Assembly: GCA_033439685.1 (NCBI GenBank)
Contig: JAUEDM010000001.1
Coordinates: 6,076,001 to 6,140,000, forward strand
Origin: Apodospora peruviana
Lineage: Eukaryota; Ascomycota; Sordariomycetes; Sordariales; Lasiosphaeriaceae
DNA length: 64,000 nt
Direction: 5' to 3'
Shown: in pieces, positions 47,435 to 56,615 of the stretch
Layout of the letters: the number at the start of each line of letters is the position of its first letter
Position numbering within the stretch: the first letter of the stretch is position 1
Translations under genes and position numbers: made by a program
Notes under the pieces: generated by a model
The model's database searches: none
What the model was told of the DNA's origin: nothing
The model's input: only the letters and a program-made list of their open reading frames with translations

Positions 47435-48400
47435 TTACTCAAGATCCATGTCTCCACTTTCCATCCTGTAGTCCAAGAAGGTCGCTTCCTCGAAATCATC
47501 AACCGCCATATTCTCCTGGTCGACGTCTGCAACCGACACGACTGGAGCCGCGGCAACCGGAGTAGGTAGGCTCGGTTTCCGGTCGGCGACGCTTCGGCGC
47601 TTCGGCATCGCCATCACGCGGGCATTCTCCCCCCATCCCACAGGTGCAAAGCTCCGCGGGCTAATCTCTGCCTCGAGCCAGTCGGCACGATTGCGCCAGG
47701 AGATGTTCTTACCCCCCCCTACTGCTGCTTCATCCCCACGACAACCTGCGGAGAACACGTCCTGCTGCTGTTGCTGTTGTTCTTCCTCTTCGGTGACGTA
47801 GAACCGTTTACGATTCATGGCTGCCGAACTGGTGGCTCGCATCGCTGACAATGTGGCACTGCTGTTGGAGGTCCTGCTGACGGCCGATTCTTGGCTGCTT
47901 GTCAGGCTCGGTACGTCGTCCAACATGGGGACAAGATCGTCGTCGTCGTCAGCCGAAGTAAACTTGAAAGCAACGGCGTTGTCGTAACTATCTGTGGTTG
48001 TTTGGGACTGCTGGACAGCAAGGCCACCGACCTTGTGGATGCCGCAGAACGGGGTGAGCTCGCGGCTCGCTCCACTACCGCCGGTAGTAGGCGAGAGATT
48101 GTTGTTACGGTTGCTACTGGTGTCGCTGTCCGACCATAGCGAGAAGCCAGAGTACGCGGTACCCGTCTTGTACCCTTCTGGCACCGATTTACGCACGCGC
48201 ATCCCGACGCTCAGGAGGTTGGCTTGGACTTGGGCGGGGAGCGCAGGTCCGTTCAGGGCCGCCTTGGCGACTGTTGGGGCATTTCCATTGCTGGGAGAGG
48301 AAGACGACGACGAGGTCTTGTCGAAGAAGGCAGTGATTTGGCGCTGCGCCGGGTCACTGGCCGCGCCGGCGAATTGGCGCTTTGTCTTTGGTACGGACAT
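47435..48400 (-). CDS. Spd1/Dif1-like ribonucleotide reductase inhibitor
   Basis: Single-exon protein of 321 aa. Two short conserved blocks point to the fungal RNR-inhibitor family (S. pombe Spd1, yeast Dif1/Sml1 HUG-type). LLSVGMRVRKSVPEGYKTG (residues 62-80) is the HUG-like motif. At residues 19-26 lies QRQITAFF, a canonical PCNA-interacting (PIP) box (Q-x-x-I-T-x-F-F) followed by Asp and Lys. Spd1 restrains RNR and is destroyed on PCNA-loaded chromatin by CRL4-Cdt2, so the box could be a PIP degron. The rest is disordered, with poly-Ser, an acidic patch (SADDDDDLVPMLDDVP), a Glu/Gln run, a conserved-looking ISWRNRADWLEAEI segment and an acidic C-terminus (MESGDMDLE). It is longer than Spd1 (124 aa), as fungal homologues often are. 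Confidence 0.7.
   Translation of the reverse strand: MSVPKTKRQFAGAASDPAQRQITAFFDKTSSSSSSPSNGNAPTVAKAALNGPALPAQVQANLLSVGMRVRKSVPEGYKTGTAYSGFSLWSDSDTSSNRNNNLSPTTGGSGASRELTPFCGIHKVGGLAVQQSQTTTDSYDNAVAFKFTSADDDDDLVPMLDDVPSLTSSQESAVSRTSNSSATLSAMRATSSAAMNRKRFYVTEEEEQQQQQQDVFSAGCRGDEAAVGGGKNISWRNRADWLEAEISPRSFAPVGWGENARVMAMPKRRSVADRKPSLPTPVAAAPVVSVADVDQENMAVDDFEEATFLDYRMESGDMDLE
48323..48346 (-). other. PIP-box motif in the RNR-inhibitor-like protein
   Basis: Encodes QRQITAFF at residues 19-26, matching the PCNA-interacting consensus at all four key positions (Q1, I4, F7, F8) with Thr at position 5, and with D-K just after the box. Confidence 0.6.
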
Positions 48401-49101
48401 CTGCGTTTCGATAATGATGTGGAGGTGTGTTGACGGTTCACCCGCCCGAAGTTTTGGTCCGTAAAAGTGCGGTTTCTTGGAGAGAAAGTGATTGTCCTAG
48501 ATTCAATTATGTCCTCAACTCCTCCTAGAGATCGGCGCTGCTGTGAGCCTGAATAATTGATGAATTGGTGCTGACTGTTGAGTTGGCAAGTGAAGAGTGG
48601 GAAGTTTGAAGATGCCGCTGGGGAACTGGTTTAGGTGACCAGGCCAAGCCCTGCGGGGGGGGGGGCCGACGTGGGTCACGACTGAAGTTCGCGACCGTGT
48701 CTCCGTCGCGTTAGCATTTAGCGCGCTGGGGATTGGTCGATCTTTCTCCAACGGGCTTTGTTGGCATGGGGCACACCCGCAAGTCCAGGGATTGCTCTTG
48801 TTCCCGCCCACGTCTGGCGGGCAGTCTGGAGATGCCACAAAGAACAACCAAGGATCTGATTCTATGTGCCATGTTAACCCGTAGCCCGCAAAACACTTCG
48901 TTTTCTTCGATAAAACATGTGGCAAGACTAGGACTGGTCTTTTCTTTCTTGCCCTCACGGGTTAAATCATGACCCGGTACGTACCTTATGTACCTACCTC
49001 AGCACGTGCTTAAGGTACCTACCTACCTTAGGTACACACTTTCGAAACAAAACCGGCCAGGTGTTGGTAACTGCGAGAACTGATAGCAACGAACTGGCAG
49101 G

Positions 49102-49137
<36 letters not shown>

Positions 49138-50213
49138 GTTTCCTTATTACCAGGCGAATGTTTCAAGGATCCAAACTAAGGCGGAGGTGGTACTGCTGGT
49201 TCACGATCAAATCCCGTAGTCTTCCAACAATTGCTCCCATTCAGTCGTTGTCTTGTTCTCCACAGACGAGGCATGGACATACATCTACTCTAGGTGGGCA
49301 TAGTTCTCCTTGGACCATGGATATCAGTCGGGTCTGCAGGCTACGGGTGATGAATCGGGGTGGTATCCGCAGATGTTCATAAGTTGCGGAGTGTGGTCTG
49401 GGTCGTTTACGTCGGCAAAGTCGGTAAATCGTTGCCACCTTGCCACTCGAGCGACTATACCGAGCTGCGATCATACCAAGGAATATGCGGTGCTCTGTAA
49501 TAGAGCTGTTATGTTTGTTGACTGAGGGTGGGACAGTTCAAGACTTATGGTGTTCAGCCCACTGAATAGCTTCACGCCTGGTGTCGAAACTAATCAATGA
49601 AGCAAGCTACTTCGAACATGTGTGGCACTCTCCGAGTCTCAGAACAAGAATTGTTCCAGAGACTTCCACATCTTTCGAACAGAAACAATGTGAACACAAG
49701 GGGAAGACAGCCCGAGTGCCGATACACAAATTCGAAAGTAGCACGTATCATGGCCATAAATTGAACCTCAGTTTCGTGGAATCTCGTGAATTCATCGCAT
49801 AGCGCAGTTCCTCCCCTGAGCCCCGGCACTGCGCCCAGGTATTGGCGATCCTCAGCTTCCACGTCCTCGCATCTAGCGGCCTGCCACCCGCCCATGGCAG
49901 AGTCCAGTCTAAACACTTGTGAAAATGCCTTGCGAGCTATCCACCCATGCAGTATGACCTGCCTGTACAGAAAAGACAACGTCAAGCAGTGCAGTTCAAT
50001 AGAGAAAGTCGGAAAAAAGTCGATGATGCAAGATATCCGGACCCCCAAACGCCCCCCATTTTGTTGCTCGAGGTGATCTTTTAGGTGAATCCATCTTCTA
50101 TCCGCAATGTAAATTGATTGACGACCCAAGAAAGCCTTGCAGATACGAAGATGTTCCCACTACCATGCCACATTATGCCGAAGAAAAGAGAAGCAGCCCC
50201 AGACAAGAACTGT
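48401..50213. other. Intergenic with homopolymer tracts
   Basis: Holds the promoter of the RNR-inhibitor-like gene (left) and the 3' region of RPS27 (right). An 11-bp G run lies at 48655..48665, a cluster of TACCT/AGGTA words at 48976..49035 and a 34-bp T run at 49103..49136. The minus-strand ORF 49590..50129 (179 codons) is unsupported. No gene recognised. Confidence 0.5.
49103..49136. repeat. Poly-T tract, 34 bp
   Basis: Uninterrupted run of 34 T, the longest homopolymer in the window. It could be the poly-A tail of a retroposed copy on the minus strand, but I find no flanking target-site duplication and no element body. It may simply be a slippage-grown tract. Confidence 0.9.
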
Positions 50214-50778
50214 CTACTTCCTCCGGAAAGAGCAGCCCTCGGTGAGTCTCGCCTTGCCACCGGTGGGCTGGCAGAGAACGGTCGTGCATCCCTGGCAGAT
50301 GACGACGGTCTGGGCGTGGGAGAAGACGGTGGTGATTGTGAAGCAGCCGGGGCACTTGACGTCCATGAAGAAGGATCGGGGAGCAGGCACAAGAGTCTGC
50401 CAGGAGTATTGTGTCAGTACCCGGCGATACCAGACCCGGAACCTCGGGAGTTGGTTCAGAGGGAACAAAATACCTTGAGCTTGTGCTTGCGGGCCTCAGC
50501 GGCCGGGCTGGGGTTGATGAGATCAACAGCGAGAACCTTCAAAAAAACTATCCGTCAGCATCACAGCCTACATCCAACTTCCAATACTGCCTATCGCCCT
50601 ATTCATGCTGTGTCGTTAATCGGTTTCTTCGGTCGCCGTCGTCTAGTCGTCGATTTCTGATGTCCAACCCATCGTTCTTGTCGTCGATTTTCACGTTTCG
50701 CGTCTCGGATCCGAAGCCGGAATAGGGGGTCAAGGCGGCATAGGCAGTTCCAAATCGAAAATTTTGAAGTCTTACCAT
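50214..50778 (-). CDS. RPS27: 40S ribosomal protein S27 (eS27)
   Basis: Zinc-binding small-subunit ribosomal protein, 82 aa, the exact family length. Three exons: 50776..50778 (the ATG alone), 50474..50536 (21 codons) and 50214..50396 (60 codons plus stop), with introns of 239 and 77 bp. It starts MVLAVDLINPSPAAEARKHK, then TLVPAPRSFFMDVKCPGC, a second Cys pair in VVICQGCTTVLCQPTGGKAR, and the end LTEGCSFRRK. The CPGC and CQGC pairs form the C4 zinc finger. The first donor (GTAAG) follows the start codon directly and the first acceptor is an unusual AAG, but only this splice gives the near-invariant MVLAVDL N-terminus. A first intron right after the start codon is common in fungal ribosomal protein genes. 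Confidence 0.97.
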
Positions 50779-51536
50779 TTTGATTGATGATGAAGCCGGT
50801 CGAGCGTTTGGCGAATTGATGAAATCTGGTGGATTGGCGGCAGATTTTGGCTCGATTAGATGGGTTGAAGGAAAGAGGGGAGGTTGACTGAAGCCTAGCT
50901 TGCGGGCACAAAAGTTCGAGGCAAATTTTTGCGGTCTGTGAGGTGCACGAGCCAAATTAGCTTGGCCGAGCTGGTGGTCGTTAGGGCTCAGTCCTGGAGC
51001 CAATCAGCAGCCTTCAGCACAGACCTTACGCTTTTAGGTGGGCCTTTCTTGGGAAGTGGCAGCCGCCTGGCAAACTTCGGGAGAATGGAGGGGTTCCCAC
51101 TCTTACCCCGAATCCCGCCTTGGAGTTGCCAGGAATCATACCATCTACCTGCATTGACTTTTCCGTACAAATATCGCTGGAGCTGAGATCCCACCGTAAT
51201 ACGGATTATAGAGAATATCGCTGTAGCTCTGACGTTATAACTTATGTGGAGAGTGGACTTTACATAGTGGGGCTCATTGGGCTCTGAGGGACGCGGGGTA
51301 TCCGTACCTGGTATCAGCGACAGGAAGGCAACAGAGCATTTACATTGTTGCTACCGAGCCACAGCATACGTGCTCTTGTAGCCAGGCACCGATATTCGAT
51401 AGGAAGCTCTCTTCAGTACCCTTGGGAAGATTTCTTTCCCAAGCTTTTAACTTTATTTCCTTGGACAAGAGCAATCGTAGCTCTTAAGTTCAAAGCATTG
51501 TGTCCACACACCAACACCACCCCACGTACCTCGAAC
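50779..51536. promoter_or_regulatory. Divergent promoter, RPS27 / PLP2
   Basis: 758 bp between head-to-head genes for a ribosomal protein and a chaperonin cofactor. No clear TATA box, and short ORFs carry no motif. Nothing further is recognised. Confidence 0.5.
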
Positions 51537-52371
51537 ATGGCCACGCCAGCAGACCAGCGGATAGCTGTTCCAATTGACGATCCGAACGCGGATACTGAAT
51601 GGTGAGAGATATAATGGGCTGAAGTTTGGTGCCATGCGATTGCTCATGTTCTTTTTTCCTAGGAATGAGATCCTACGAAAGCATGGCGTCATTCCCGAAA
51701 AGCCACCCAGCCCGACTCCAATGATCGAGGAAGCGATTGGCGAGGCGAGGCGACTTGCGCACGAGAATCGGCTGGAAGGAAAGGACCTCGACGAGCTTGA
51801 CGACCTCGAAGACGAGGAAGACGAAGAGTTTCTTGAGCAGTACCGCCAACGGCGAATGAGGGAGCTCAGCTCACTGCAGAAGAAATCGGTACACGGCAGC
51901 GTATATCCGATATCGAAACCCGAATACTCGCGCGAAGTCACCGATGCATCCCAAGCAGGCCCGGTGTTTGTGCATCTCGCATCATCAATGGGCACAAATG
52001 TGGAGTCGAGAGTGTTGTCGCAGCTGTGGCGACAGGCAGCGCAGGAGTATGGGGACATCAAGTTCTGTGAGATCAGGGCTTCACAGGCTATCGAGAATTA
52101 TCCCGAGCGCAATTGCCCGACGATACTTGTCTACAATAAGGGAGACATCGCCAAACAGATTGTGACGCTCATGACGATAGGCGGAGTGAAGATGAGCATG
52201 CTTGACCTCGACAAATTGCTTGTCGAGGTTGGCGCCATCTCGGATAACGATATGAGGGTCCTGAAGAGGAGGAGGGAGGCAGAAGATGCCGAGGAGGAGA
52301 GGCATATGTCCAAGGGGATCAAAAGCAGTTCCGACCGGTCAAAACCCGAGGACGACGACGATTGGGACTAG
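51537..52371 (+). CDS. PLP2: Phosducin-like protein 2 (CCT/TRiC cofactor)
   Basis: Thioredoxin-fold cofactor of the cytosolic chaperonin CCT, needed for actin and tubulin folding. Two exons, 51537..51601 and 51663..52371, with a 61-bp intron (GTGAGA donor, CCTAG acceptor), 257 aa. The N-terminal helix carries the PhLP2 signature across the splice, DTEWNEILRKHGVIPEKPPS, then LEGKDLDELDDLEDEEDEEF and RQRRMRELSSLQKKS. The thioredoxin-like domain follows: VYPISKPEYSREVTDASQ, PVFVHLASSMGTNVESRVLS, CPTILVYNKGDIAKQIVTLM; no CxxC active site, as expected for phosducins. The tail is a charged helix ending EDDDDWD. The DTEWNEIL motif separates it from the PhLP3/Plp1 branch. Confidence 0.93.
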
Positions 52372-53003
52372 ATACTGCTACGTTAGGTTACGTATGAGAA
52401 GTGAGAGTCCCCCCGGTTTTACAGCTCACTAAAAGCGACTTTCAAATAGGGGGAGACTTGTCGCCATGCACATCCTCTTCATTATATGATGGGTATGTTT
52501 TACCTTGGGTCTCCTTGAAGAACATTTTTTCCGATGTAGATTGAGAGGTGGTAGAGCTGGATGGGCTGTGCTGGCCTCACGAGGACAATATTTGTTCAAC
52601 CTGGACCTCGTCTCTGTGATCGTGTCCGGCAGTTTGTGAAAGCAGATGGATGCGTACGAAGGTATCAAATAACCTATTCTCTCTCCTGCTCTTCGCGAGA
52701 GTAGATGGATGCTTTTGAAAGTGTTCAGCTAACTTAGTCCCTCTCTCTCTCTCTCTATTTTTTACTCTCTGTTCCTTACTCAGCCTCTCTTCGTTACTCA
52801 ACCTCTCTTCCTTGCTCTCTCTCTTCCGCTGCCAGTCAATATTACTACTACGCCTTCGTTATACAATTTCTTACCGTCACGCGACTCCAATCCAGTGTCT
52901 GGGGGCTCAGATTCTGCATCATTCCAAGGTATGATTGACCTTCACTTTAATCTCACACTTTTGCTGGAGAGACTCCGTGTCTCTCGAAGCCATTACTCGA
53001 ATC
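52372..53003. promoter_or_regulatory. PLP2 3' region and CT-rich promoter of the SIM/zinc-ribbon gene
   Basis: The right half is strongly pyrimidine-rich: a CT dinucleotide run at 52740..52756 and repeated TTACTCAGCCTCTCTTC-type words at 52775..52825. These look like core promoter and leader of the gene starting at 53004. Confidence 0.45.
52740..52756 (+). repeat. (CT)n microsatellite
   Basis: About eight CT dinucleotides inside a longer pyrimidine-rich leader, 250 bp upstream of a start codon. Probably a promoter CT tract rather than neutral repeat. Confidence 0.7.
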
Positions 53004-53640
53004 ATGGCGACCCCTGGTCAGTATTTCATCTTTCCGCAGCCTTTTACAAAGTCAACTGACCACAATCATAGATATACAATCGCAAACGATCATCATTGAC
53101 CCCGTTACGAAGTCGTCGCAAGTAGCCGACTCGTCTAAAAGAGCAGGAGCGTTCCCGGTGGTGATGCAGGCGGGTGGCTCATCTCGACCGACAGTAGACA
53201 TGGTGATTGACCTCACCAGAGAGAAAGACACAGACCCTCGCCTCGACAAACCAACAGAAGTTCCTACGCAGTACCCGGAGGAGGTGGAGGTGGTCGATCT
53301 GACGAGAGACACCCCACCACCAGCACAGCGAGCACCAGATCAATTACCACTTTCCCAGCGGTTCCAGCAAGTTTCATATGACGATCTGAGCACAGAAGAT
53401 GAGTTACTTCTGGTACAAATAGCGGACCGGGTCTCTGCGGCCTGGTCTGCAAGAAGGCTCCCATTCGGACCTTGTCCCGTCTGTCCGAATGGCAGACGGT
53501 GCTATAAATTTGAAAGAAATGGATATCCTTACAATGGAGGACGGCCCGTACTGCGATGCAGCAACGAGGGCTGTGGGTACCACCTGTACCTGGATGGGAC
53601 CAAGAAGCTATCGCCACTTTCCCTGCGCCAATACGGCTGA
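53004..53640 (+). CDS. Small protein with SUMO-interaction-like motifs and a C-terminal zinc ribbon
   Basis: Predicted 193 aa in two exons, 53004..53016 and 53072..53640, with a 55-bp intron (GTCAGT donor, ATAG acceptor, CTGAC branch-like site). The start is inferred because the second exon has no early ATG. Three hydrophobic motifs flanked by acidic residues resemble SUMO-interacting motifs: TIIID (residues 10-14), MVIDLT (48-53) and VEVVDLT (76-82). Two share the exact V-[IV]-D-L-T core. A C-terminal zinc-ribbon-like domain has C139-x2-C142, C148 and C167-x4-C172 around RPVLRCSNEGCGYHLYLDG, reminiscent of GRF or topoisomerase zinc ribbons. The middle is disordered and Pro-rich. No family recognised; a SUMO-linked nuclear role is inference. 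Confidence 0.65.
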
Positions 53641-54314
53641 TTGCGGTGCAGGATGGCCTTTCTTTTGGGAGTACCGCATGCCCTTCACTGGGTGTGTCGG
53701 GAAACCAGAACTTTTTACTCTGTACAATCAGATCGGTTAAAAAGGCCTATTCGAATACATCAGCTTGAATAATGGAATCTGTCGTCGTTCTAGTTTGTTG
53801 CGTTTCAGGACCTCTATAACAATTGATAATGGGAACAGTCGGGGCCGTGTGGTGGTCCGGTTGCTTCCCATGCTCCCGTCTGTCGGCTCCAGAGTCCCGG
53901 GACTCAAAATGTCCAATGCCTGCAACACTAACGGAGCTTATTGGAGGCACTGGCCACCTGAACGTCCCCGAGTGGGGCAATTGCAACACACTGCTGTGGG
54001 CCCTGGGGCTACAAGTTTAAGCCACTGAACACGATGTGTTTACGTATTCGCACCTCAGACGCGACTTTGGGGTGGTTGGTCACTCAAGACGCGCATCATT
54101 TCCTCACTTCCTTCCGTCACTTCCCATTTTAACCTGTATTGCTTCAATTCTCCACTTCTTTTTTATCATACGAAGCCTTTTTTCATAAAGCATTTTGCTC
54201 CGCGGTTGTTAGCACCCCAAGCCGCGGTCGACATGTCGCTGCGTTGAATCGGAAACTCAGGAAGACGCGCTCAACGCCCTCACCGACTCCCTCTCACCAA
54301 TCACCATCGGCACC
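53641..54314. promoter_or_regulatory. Intergenic, promoter of the LRR protein gene
   Basis: About 670 bp with no recognised gene. The right end has a T- and CT-rich stretch (54110..54190) that probably belongs to the leader of the next gene. Confidence 0.45.
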
Positions 54315-55980
54315 ATGGCAGACGAACCAAGCCTGCCGACTCTGCCGCCTCCGTTGGCGACTAGCAGCGCAGTAATGTCATTTCTCGGCGATAGGCGGAA
54401 GCGCGCTCGGGGCATGAACACGCCTTCCTCGCTTTCGACCTCCAGCGATCCCGCTGTCTTCTCGAGCGACGATGACCCGGCGTTGGACAACTATGTGTAC
54501 GGTCGGCGTAAGAAGCGATACGTAGGCACCTGGTACGACCAACATCCTGCGTCGTCCGACTCGGCCGATTCGGCTATGGGCGACGACATGCGGCCACCGC
54601 TTCCAAAACCTCCGAAGCGTCAGTTCAGGCGACAGCTTGACAGTGGTGTCTACCTGGGACTCGAAGTGTCAACAGACACCGATGAAAGCTTTGACCTAGA
54701 GCCACGAGCCGCAAAACTGCCGCTCTCTGCGAAACCACCACTCCTTCAGTCCGTGGCCCGCACGAGGCTCTCCCTGGAAGAAGTGGAGGCGCAAAGGATC
54801 ATCCAGAGTTGCGTGGACACAGGCAAGGAGGAGGTCGACCTTTCGTGAGTGCTATCCTTGGTATTGATGTTCAGTCCTCCTGAAACTGCGATTCTAACCA
54901 CCACACAGTGACTTGCGTCTACAGTCAATTGCCAATGGTATTCTCGAGCCTCTCTCCGAGCTCACTCCTATCCCGACTATCGCAAAGGACGTTGCTTTTG
55001 AACAAAAAGACCCATCCATAAAGCTATTCCTAGGAAACAACTCGCTAAGGCAGTTTCCGCTGGCAATTTTAGGTATCGAGTACCTGACGGTACTCAGCCT
55101 GCGGGCCAATTGCCTCACCGAGATTCCACCTGCCATTGCGTTACTCAAAAACCTCCAGACGCTCAATGTGGCTCAAAATTCTCTCCGATTTCTTCCAGCA
55201 GAGCTCCTCGACCTCATGAAGAAGGGCGGTCCGCTGTGTAGCTTTCAGTTCCATCCAAATCCCTTTTATCAGCCTCAGGAACTTTCGTATTGCAGGTGGG
55301 GAGCCGCAGACTATGAAGAGAGAACCTTTAGCCCGAACTCCGAGGTCGAGGTGGAGAGCATCTGGACGGGAATCACAACTACGCTACAGGCGCGCACACC
55401 GGTCCAGTTCTCTGATTCAGCTCGGAGGATTTGCTCTGATTTCTGTTTTCCACCCGAGAATACCCCAGTGCGCGAGCAGCTGGTGCAGGAAGACTTTTGG
55501 GAAGTGGCAGTGCCCAAGGATGCCGCTTCTCGATCCCTAACTCAGGGACCAGACCCGGTCATGAGCCGTAGGGGTCCTCCATCTCTATTTGAAGTTGCTC
55601 TGCGAGCTGCCATGCGTGCGCCAGAACTTGACGAGCTATCGTCATTATTGGTCGACGAAGGCATTCCGCCACATCTCCCGGCTGCGGTGGACCGGGCGGT
55701 CCAAATACACCGAATGGGTGGTCAGACCTGCTGCGTCTGTCAGCGTAGGATGCTGAGTCCAGTCACAGAATGGATCGAGTTCCGAGAGGTGCAGAGAACG
55801 TCCGTCAAGCTCATTGAGCGGGGTGGCACGCGAACAGAGGTGGAGCAGTCCACGAGGATGGCGGCGAACTGGGTGCCGTTTGTACGCAGGGGTTGCTCGT
55901 GGAATTGCATCCCGTATAAGGCGAGAGAACCACCTAGCTCCGAGGAGCGTACGCGCCTGCTCGTGATGCCGGTGTCATGA
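54315..55980 (+). CDS. Leucine-rich-repeat protein with disordered N-terminus
   Basis: Protein of 533 aa in two exons, 54315..54844 and 54909..55980, with a 64-bp intron (GTGAGT donor, ACACAG acceptor). The start ATG is in a strong context (caccATGG). Residues 1-160 are disordered and Ser/Pro/Arg-rich (GDRRKRARGMNTPSS, GRRKKRYVGTWYD). About three leucine-rich repeats lie at residues 210-285: IKLFLGNNSLRQFPLAIL, LTVLSLRANCLTEIPPAI, LQTLNVAQNSLRFLPAEL. The C-terminal half is globular but unassigned, with a possible zinc knuckle TCCVCQRRMLSPVTEWIEF and further Cys residues (RRGCSWNC) near the end. Short LRR domains of this kind usually mediate protein binding. Homologues appear widespread in filamentous fungi but I know no function. 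Confidence 0.8.
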
Positions 55981-56615
55981 TCTAGTGACTTGGATGCGTT
56001 GAGCACTGGCTTTTCGAATGTTTCCATTGACTGCATATTGTAAATAGTACGGATAAGCAGCATTTAATTGGTCCGTATAATACCATCCATGGTCGACATT
56101 TCGTTCGCTACTTGTTCATTGAATTTCTGTCTGGATAGTCAAAACCTTACTTAATAGCATAGTCAGTCAATATACGCATGGGTTTGACTGCATCTTGACC
56201 TCTTTTTATCCAGTAAGTCGAGCTCTCCGCAGCCCTGCCGCCATCATTAACATGGGAGCCTTGGCATCTCAGGGGTCGTTTCGGTTATTTAAAGTGGATC
56301 CTTCTTTGAATCCGGGTGCACGGGTGCCCAGCTGCGCGGAGACCCACTGACGGCAGTGGTTGGGGGCTTGGTTCAAAGTCACCTCTGTGGAGGCTGCCAT
56401 GACTGCTCGACCACATTGGCCGTTTGAAGCTTCCGTCGCAAGCTCTTAATATCCACGAGCTCCGCGCGCCACCGCGATTCTTCCGACCATCAGCCACTCC
56501 CACTCCAAACAGGAATGGAGAGCGAAACACCATAAGAAAAAGGAGACTCGTTAACCAAACACCCAACGCTCTCTGGCTCGCAACTGAGCCACAGTAGCCG
56601 CAGAAAACAAGCATC
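55981..56615. promoter_or_regulatory. Intergenic, EMC1 promoter
   Basis: About 630 bp holding the LRR gene terminator and the EMC1 upstream region. Minus-strand ORFs here overlap the EMC1 start and are shadows. Nothing else recognised. Confidence 0.45.

Noticed and set aside
49590..50129. 179-codon minus-strand ORF downstream of RPS27
   Set aside because: Lies in the expected 3' region, has no recognisable family features and overlaps plus-strand ORFs of similar quality.
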